Below the pieces are notes generated by a model, which was not told where the DNA came from, did not search any database, and saw only the letters and a program-made list of their open reading frames with translations. A stretch of 9,097 nt of DNA. It comes from Methanosaeta sp. NSP1 (lineage in GTDB: Archaea > Halobacteriota > Methanosarcinia > Methanotrichales > Methanotrichaceae). Made by a program: the position numbers and the translations under genes. The stretch covers positions 1-9,097 of the forward strand of contig NOLC01000090.1 of the NCBI GenBank assembly GCA_002256595.1. The letters run 5' to 3'. Below are positions 7,106 to 9,097 of the stretch, piece by piece (position 1 is the first letter of the stretch; the number at the start of each line of letters is the position of its first letter).

Positions 7106-7288
7106 ACCTAAATAGCGATCGCGTTTTACGGTTATGGGAATTACGCCCAGTCTCATCTCTTCTAGCGCTATTTCGAGAGGGTCGGTATTAATGGTATCGA
7201 TCAACACTGGAGCGCCCATGAAAATCTGCAAAGCCCGTGCTCCTATTATGCGCGCACGTTCATATCTGGTATATTTCTCGCCCTTCAA
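7100..7288 (-). CDS. rpoK: DNA-directed RNA polymerase subunit K (Rpb6/omega homologue)
   Basis: Small archaeal RNA polymerase subunit, counterpart of eukaryotic Rpb6 and bacterial omega, which clamps the largest subunit during assembly. The 62-residue product contains the family hallmark [17 protein letters not shown] at residues 6-22, followed by MGAPVLI and a C-terminal TVKRDRY segment. Length is as expected for archaea. It starts with TTG: the next methionine (residue 24) would cut away the hallmark, and an in-frame TGA lies four codons upstream. A GAGGTGG site supports it. Its TGA is part of the ribosome binding site of rps2. It is separated from rpoN only by the tRNA gene. It is intact. 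Confidence 0.95.
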   Translation of the reverse strand: MKGEKYTRYERARIIGARALQIFMGAPVLIDTINTDPLEIALEEMRLGVIPITVKRDRYLGR

Positions 7289-7292
7289 ATAG

Positions 7293-7299
7293 CCACCTC
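7293..7299 (-). promoter_or_regulatory. Shine-Dalgarno site deciding the TTG start of rpoK
   Basis: GAGGTGG lies about 4 nt before the TTG at 7286-7288, between the 3' end of tRNA-Pro and the gene. An in-frame TGA upstream rules out an earlier start. Confidence 0.7.
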
Positions 7300-7315
7300 A
7301 AAAGGAAGAGTATGA

Positions 7316-7390
7316 TGGGGTTGCTGAGATTCGAACTCAGGTCACAGCGTCCCGAACGCTGTAGGATGGACCAGGCTACCCTACAACCCC
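7316..7390 (-). tRNA. tRNA-Pro, anticodon CGG
   Basis: A 75-nt cloverleaf. The acceptor stem is GGGGTTG with CAACCCC followed by A73. The anticodon stem is CAGCG with CGCTG, enclosing the seven-base loop TTCGGGA, so the anticodon is CGG (reads CCG, proline). The T-arm is CTGAG, TTCGAAT, CTCAG. The D-arm contains TAGCCTGGT, with a short stem of three pairs. There is no intron and CCA is not encoded. It lies between rpoN (2 nt away) and rpoK (27 nt away), on the same strand and with no visible promoter of its own. It is probably cut out of the operon transcript by RNase P and tRNase Z, which would split the mRNA. Confidence 0.95.
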
Positions 7391-7392
7391 CT

Positions 7393-7578
7393 CTACTGGT
7401 ACCGCCTCAGCGTATCCACTATCTCCACATGAGAGAGAAGCATGCGCCTGCAGCAGTATTTGTCTATTCCCAGGTCATCCAGGACCTTGCCGGGAGGCTC
7501 GGTCTTGATGCGCTCCCGGTATTCCTCCCAGACGTGGGATATCACTTTGCCACAGGAATAGCACCTGACTGGAATCAA
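7393..7578 (-). CDS. rpoN: DNA-directed RNA polymerase subunit N (Rpb10 homologue)
   Basis: Small zinc-binding subunit of archaeal RNA polymerase, helping assemble the D-L-N-P platform. The 61-residue product has the full family signature: MIPVRCYSCGKVI at the start (first zinc pair CysXXCys at residues 6 and 9) and KYCCRRMLLSH near residue 40, giving the second cysteine pair. The start codon is TTG: the family's invariant first methionine falls exactly on it, an in-frame TGA (the rps9 stop) lies just two codons upstream, and AGGTGA is well spaced. It is therefore not a truncated frame. The stop codon is only 2 nt from the 5' end of tRNA-Pro. This is the archaeal RNAP subunit, unrelated to bacterial sigma-54, which shares the symbol. 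Confidence 0.96.
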   Translation of the reverse strand: MIPVRCYSCGKVISHVWEEYRERIKTEPPGKVLDDLGIDKYCCRRMLLSHVEIVDTLRRYQ

Positions 7579-7584
7579 GCAGTT

Positions 7585-7590
7585 TCACCT
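7585..7590 (-). promoter_or_regulatory. Shine-Dalgarno site deciding the TTG start of rpoN
   Basis: AGGTGA is formed by the last codon and stop of rps9 and lies 6 nt before the TTG at 7576-7578. It supports TTG initiation and translational coupling with rps9. Confidence 0.75.
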
Positions 7591-7983
7591 GTAGGACTTC
7601 TGGTACTTAGACCTGGCACCAAGTCCGCCGAACTTCTTCTTCTCCTTCTGGCGGTGATCGCTGACCAGGAGATTTCTGTCGTATTCGGAGAATGCCTCTT
7701 TCAGGCCGGTGTCCCCGGTCCACTCCACAATGCCCTTGGCAATGGCGGTGCGGACGGCATCGGTCTGGCCCATGGTCCCGCCACCGGCAACCACGACATC
7801 GATGTTCATTGATTTTATCAGATCTCCGGCGATCTCTACCGGTTCCTGAATCTTGAGTCTGGCCAGGCGCGGCTCATAAATGTCCAGAAGCACCTTGTTG
7901 ATGCGCACAACGCCCTTTCCTTCCTTTAAAGTGGCCCTGGCAGTCGCCGTCTTCTTCTTACCCGAGGTATTAATTATCTTCAT
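7585..7983 (-). CDS. rps9: Small ribosomal subunit protein S9
   Basis: Universal small-subunit protein (uS9), whose extended C-terminal tail reaches towards the P-site tRNA. The 132-residue product begins [17 protein letters not shown] and has the conserved [20 protein letters not shown] block in its second half. The C-terminus is [11 protein letters not shown], the diagnostic basic tail ending in arginine. The ATG follows the rpl13 TGA by about 10 nt, and a GAAGGA ribosome binding site overlaps that stop. The pair L13-S9 is conserved in all domains. The gene's own stop codon (AGG-TGA) doubles as the ribosome binding site for rpoN. It is intact. Confidence 0.96.
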   Translation of the reverse strand: MKIINTSGKKKTATARATLKEGKGVVRINKVLLDIYEPRLARLKIQEPVEIAGDLIKSMNIDVVVAGGGTMGQTDAVRTAIAKGIVEWTGDTGLKEAFSEYDRNLLVSDHRQKEKKKFGGLGARSKYQKSYR

Positions 7984-7993
7984 AGGAAATCCT

Positions 7994-8413
7994 TCAGAAG
8001 TTTGCGCCGAGTCTCCGGCTCAAGGCCCCGAGCTCGATATATCTGTTATTGCTCTCGGTTCTCATTTTGGCCGCAGCCGGCTGCTCCAGAGGCATTCCCT
8101 TCAACTCTCTGGGGATGCCCACATATATCCTCAGCCGGGAGAATGCGTCTCTTCCCCGCCTCATCTTGTAGGGAAGCATGCCCCGCACGGTTCTCTTGAG
8201 TATCATCTCCGGTCGGCGAGGGAAATAAGGGCCTTTCTCTTTATGGCCGCGGGCTCTGGTATGTCCGTAATCCTCGAAAATGAAATCCCTGCTGCCGGTG
8301 ATAAGAGCCTTCTCCGCATTGACGATCTTAATTTCTTCTCCGGCCAGGAGGCTCTTGGCAGCGACGCTGGCCAGGCGTCCCAGGACCAATCCAGTTGCAT
8401 CTACTACTATCAT
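7994..8413 (-). CDS. rpl13: Large ribosomal subunit protein L13
   Basis: Universal large-subunit protein (uL13) that binds 23S rRNA. From the second ATG the product is 139 residues, opening [16 protein letters not shown], the classic L13 start, and containing the [16 protein letters not shown] segment. Two ATGs are possible. One at 8417-8419 directly abuts the rpl18e stop, but the GAGGTGA Shine-Dalgarno site would then be too close. The ATG at 8411-8413 has 6 nt of spacing and fits the family N-terminus better, so I chose it. The choice adds or removes only two residues. The ribosome binding site lies in the end of rpl18e, so translation is probably coupled. It is intact. Confidence 0.94.
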   Translation of the reverse strand: MIVVDATGLVLGRLASVAAKSLLAGEEIKIVNAEKALITGSRDFIFEDYGHTRARGHKEKGPYFPRRPEMILKRTVRGMLPYKMRRGRDAFSRLRIYVGIPRELKGMPLEQPAAAKMRTESNNRYIELGALSRRLGANF

Positions 8414-8419
8414 TGCCAT

Positions 8420-8779
8420 TCACCTCAAAATCTTTATGCCCGATCCCTTGGGATGCTCAGCCATCAGCATTTCGATCATCACGCATTTGCCGCCCGCTGC
8501 CAGGATCTTGGACCTGGCCTGGCCGCTGAAATTAAGAGCTGCCACAGTAACGCTGTGACCGATGTTCCCGCTGGCTAAAACCTTTCCCGCCACCAGGACC
8601 GTATCATTGGACTGGGTGTGGCGATTGATCTTGCTCAGGTTGATAGCAGCATAGCTTCTGTTGGGCTTTTCCAGCCTCCGGGCCACGTCCCTCCAGAGGG
8701 GGGCGCCGCTCTCGCGTGAGGCCGCCTTTAAATCACCGATAAGACGGACTATCCTTGGATTTGTCTTTTCAAATGCCAT
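8420..8779 (-). CDS. rpl18e: Large ribosomal subunit protein L18e
   Basis: A protein of the large ribosomal subunit found in archaea and eukaryotes (eukaryotic RPL18), with a fold related to bacterial L15. The 119-residue product starts MAFEKTNPRIVRLI and has the family's usual length and conserved stretches: the PLWRDVARRL segment near residue 27, the RSYAAINLSKI segment near 41, and the glycine-rich AAGGKCVMIE near 94. An in-frame ATG five codons upstream exists, but the GGAGG site is spaced for the ATG at 8779. It is the first gene after the box-A promoter and structured leader, matching L18e as the first protein gene of such operons in other euryarchaea. Its TGA abuts an ATG of rpl13. It is intact. 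Confidence 0.95.
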   Translation of the reverse strand: MAFEKTNPRIVRLIGDLKAASRESGAPLWRDVARRLEKPNRSYAAINLSKINRHTQSNDTVLVAGKVLASGNIGHSVTVAALNFSGQARSKILAAGGKCVMIEMLMAEHPKGSGIKILR

Positions 8780-8884
8780 TTTAATCCTCCGCATGGCCCC
8801 TATCGGGCCGACTCACGCGCAAGAGGCGCGCGTTCGAACCTGTACGGTTCATGCGCCCAGGGCATGGATATCCCTGTGCGGAAT
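8780..8884 (-). promoter_or_regulatory. Structured 5' leader of the rpl18e operon
   Basis: This GC-rich leader can form several stems. From 5' to 3' on the RNA they are: CAGGG/CCCTG (8872-8876 with 8858-8862); GAACC/GGTTC (8846-8850 with 8836-8840), enclosed by GGCGC/GCGCC (8853-8857 with 8825-8829); ACGCGC/GCGCGT (8828-8833 with 8815-8820); and GGCCC/GGGCC (8805-8809 with 8795-8799), ending 4 nt before the ribosome binding site. The enclosing stem and the ACGCGC hairpin share bases 8828-8829, so they exclude each other. It resembles an autoregulatory ribosomal-protein leader, but no known family is recognised. It is not a tRNA, despite a GGTTCGAA motif. Confidence 0.45.
8786..8790 (-). promoter_or_regulatory. 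Shine-Dalgarno site deciding the rpl18e start
   Basis: GGAGG lies 6 nt before the ATG at 8777-8779. An upstream in-frame ATG (8792-8794) overlaps the region immediately 5' of this site and has no site of its own, so the shorter start is preferred. Confidence 0.75.
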
Positions 8885-8905
8885 ATGTAGATCGATAGTA
8901 CACCA

Positions 8906-8914
8906 GTATATAAG
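8906..8914 (-). promoter_or_regulatory. Archaeal box A (TATA) promoter of the ribosomal-protein operon
   Basis: The minus strand reads CTTATATAC, a close match to the euryarchaeal TATA box, preceded by an A-rich GGAAAACCC where the BRE would sit. Counting about 25 nt downstream puts the transcription start near 8884, leaving a leader of about 105 nt before rpl18e. It is the only well-placed strong box A I see upstream of the gene cluster. The TATA match is seen directly; the start site is inferred. Confidence 0.7.
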
Positions 8915-9097
8915 GGTTTTCCAGGACCAGGCTTTGCATGGTGTGAACCGGAGAAGATTGATTGGATACAGAACGACCCAATTTGCTGGCAGCTGGTTTG
9001 TGGAATGACGGGATTAGGAGCGACTCACAATTAATTATTAATGCAAGGTCTATAACAAATTTGTCTAGAAGTAAATGCTCGACCTACTCCTCGCCGG
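8915..9097. other. Upstream intergenic stretch with no convincing gene
   Basis: With the leader it makes about 318 bases without a gene at the right edge. I see no reading frame with a credible start, ribosome binding site and family resemblance. It holds an AT-rich patch at about 9028-9042 and a perfect 10-bp palindrome, ACAAATTTGT, at 9055-9064. A plus-strand ATG at 9075-9077 opens a frame that runs off the edge, but it has no Shine-Dalgarno site, so I do not call it. The stretch is probably the region upstream of the ribosomal-protein promoter. Confidence 0.5.

Noticed and set aside
7880..8578. Plus-strand open frame of 232 codons opposite rps9, rpl13 and rpl18e
   Set aside because: It lies antisense to three unambiguous ribosomal protein genes and has no recognisable family.
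8795..8880. Possible tRNA (for example tRNA-Leu) upstream of rpl18e, suggested by GGTTCGAA and known tRNA genes at this place in haloarchaea
   Set aside because: The bases around GGTTCGAAC do not make a T-stem, and no acceptor or anticodon arm can be fitted on either strand. A structured leader explains it better.
1..9097. CRISPR arrays, insertion sequences, attachment sites or long repeats
   Set aside because: I found no regularly spaced repeats, transposase fragments or long terminal inverted repeats; the window is a core chromosomal cluster.

Overview
This window is archaeal, from a moderately GC-rich euryarchaeon. Proteins recalled from Methanosarcinales methanogens are the closest I can match; Methanothrix/Methanosaeta is a guess. 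The evidence is archaeal-type ribosomal proteins (L18e, and L13, S9 and S2 of the archaeal form), the small RNA polymerase subunits N and K, the archaeal isoprenoid enzymes (isopentenyl phosphate kinase, FMN-dependent IPP isomerase), an archaeal RNase J, and a TATA-box promoter with good Shine-Dalgarno sites. All genes I support lie on the minus strand, so transcription runs from the right end to the left.

Reading in the direction of transcription: about 180 bases with no convincing gene (8915-9097); a box-A promoter (8906-8914); a roughly 105-nt GC-rich leader full of stem-loops; then rpl18e, rpl13, rps9, rpoN, tRNA-Pro(CGG), rpoK, rps2, a MEMO/AmrB-family gene, mvk, ipk, fni, rnj and idsA. 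Two small uncharacterised genes follow (74 and 98 codons), then a candidate terminator. Near the left edge a second box A with a 6-7-6 dyad points out of the window. Spacing is extremely tight: genes overlap by ATGA, abut, or lie within about 30 nt, apart from the 75-nt tRNA gene. This is the well-known archaeal cluster joining ribosome, RNA polymerase, isoprenoid-lipid and RNA-decay genes.

Together the 3' half makes the lipid precursor GGPP. MvK phosphorylates mevalonate, IPK turns isopentenyl phosphate into IPP, Fni interconverts IPP and DMAPP, and IdsA condenses them to geranylgeranyl diphosphate for archaeol. The steps between mevalonate phosphate and isopentenyl phosphate are not encoded here.

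The most unusual signal is damage in three consecutive genes. The MEMO gene, mvk and ipk each lack an internal conserved block, estimated by recall-based comparison at about 53-56, 45-48 and 76 nt. In MEMO and ipk the reading frame is broken. The other genes look full length. The lesions are either real decay or systematic assembly errors; ipk is expected to be essential, so this needs an explanation. Other notable points are TTG starts on rpoN, rpoK, rps2 and mvk, a tRNA gene 2 nt after the rpoN stop, and a leader able to form mutually exclusive stems.
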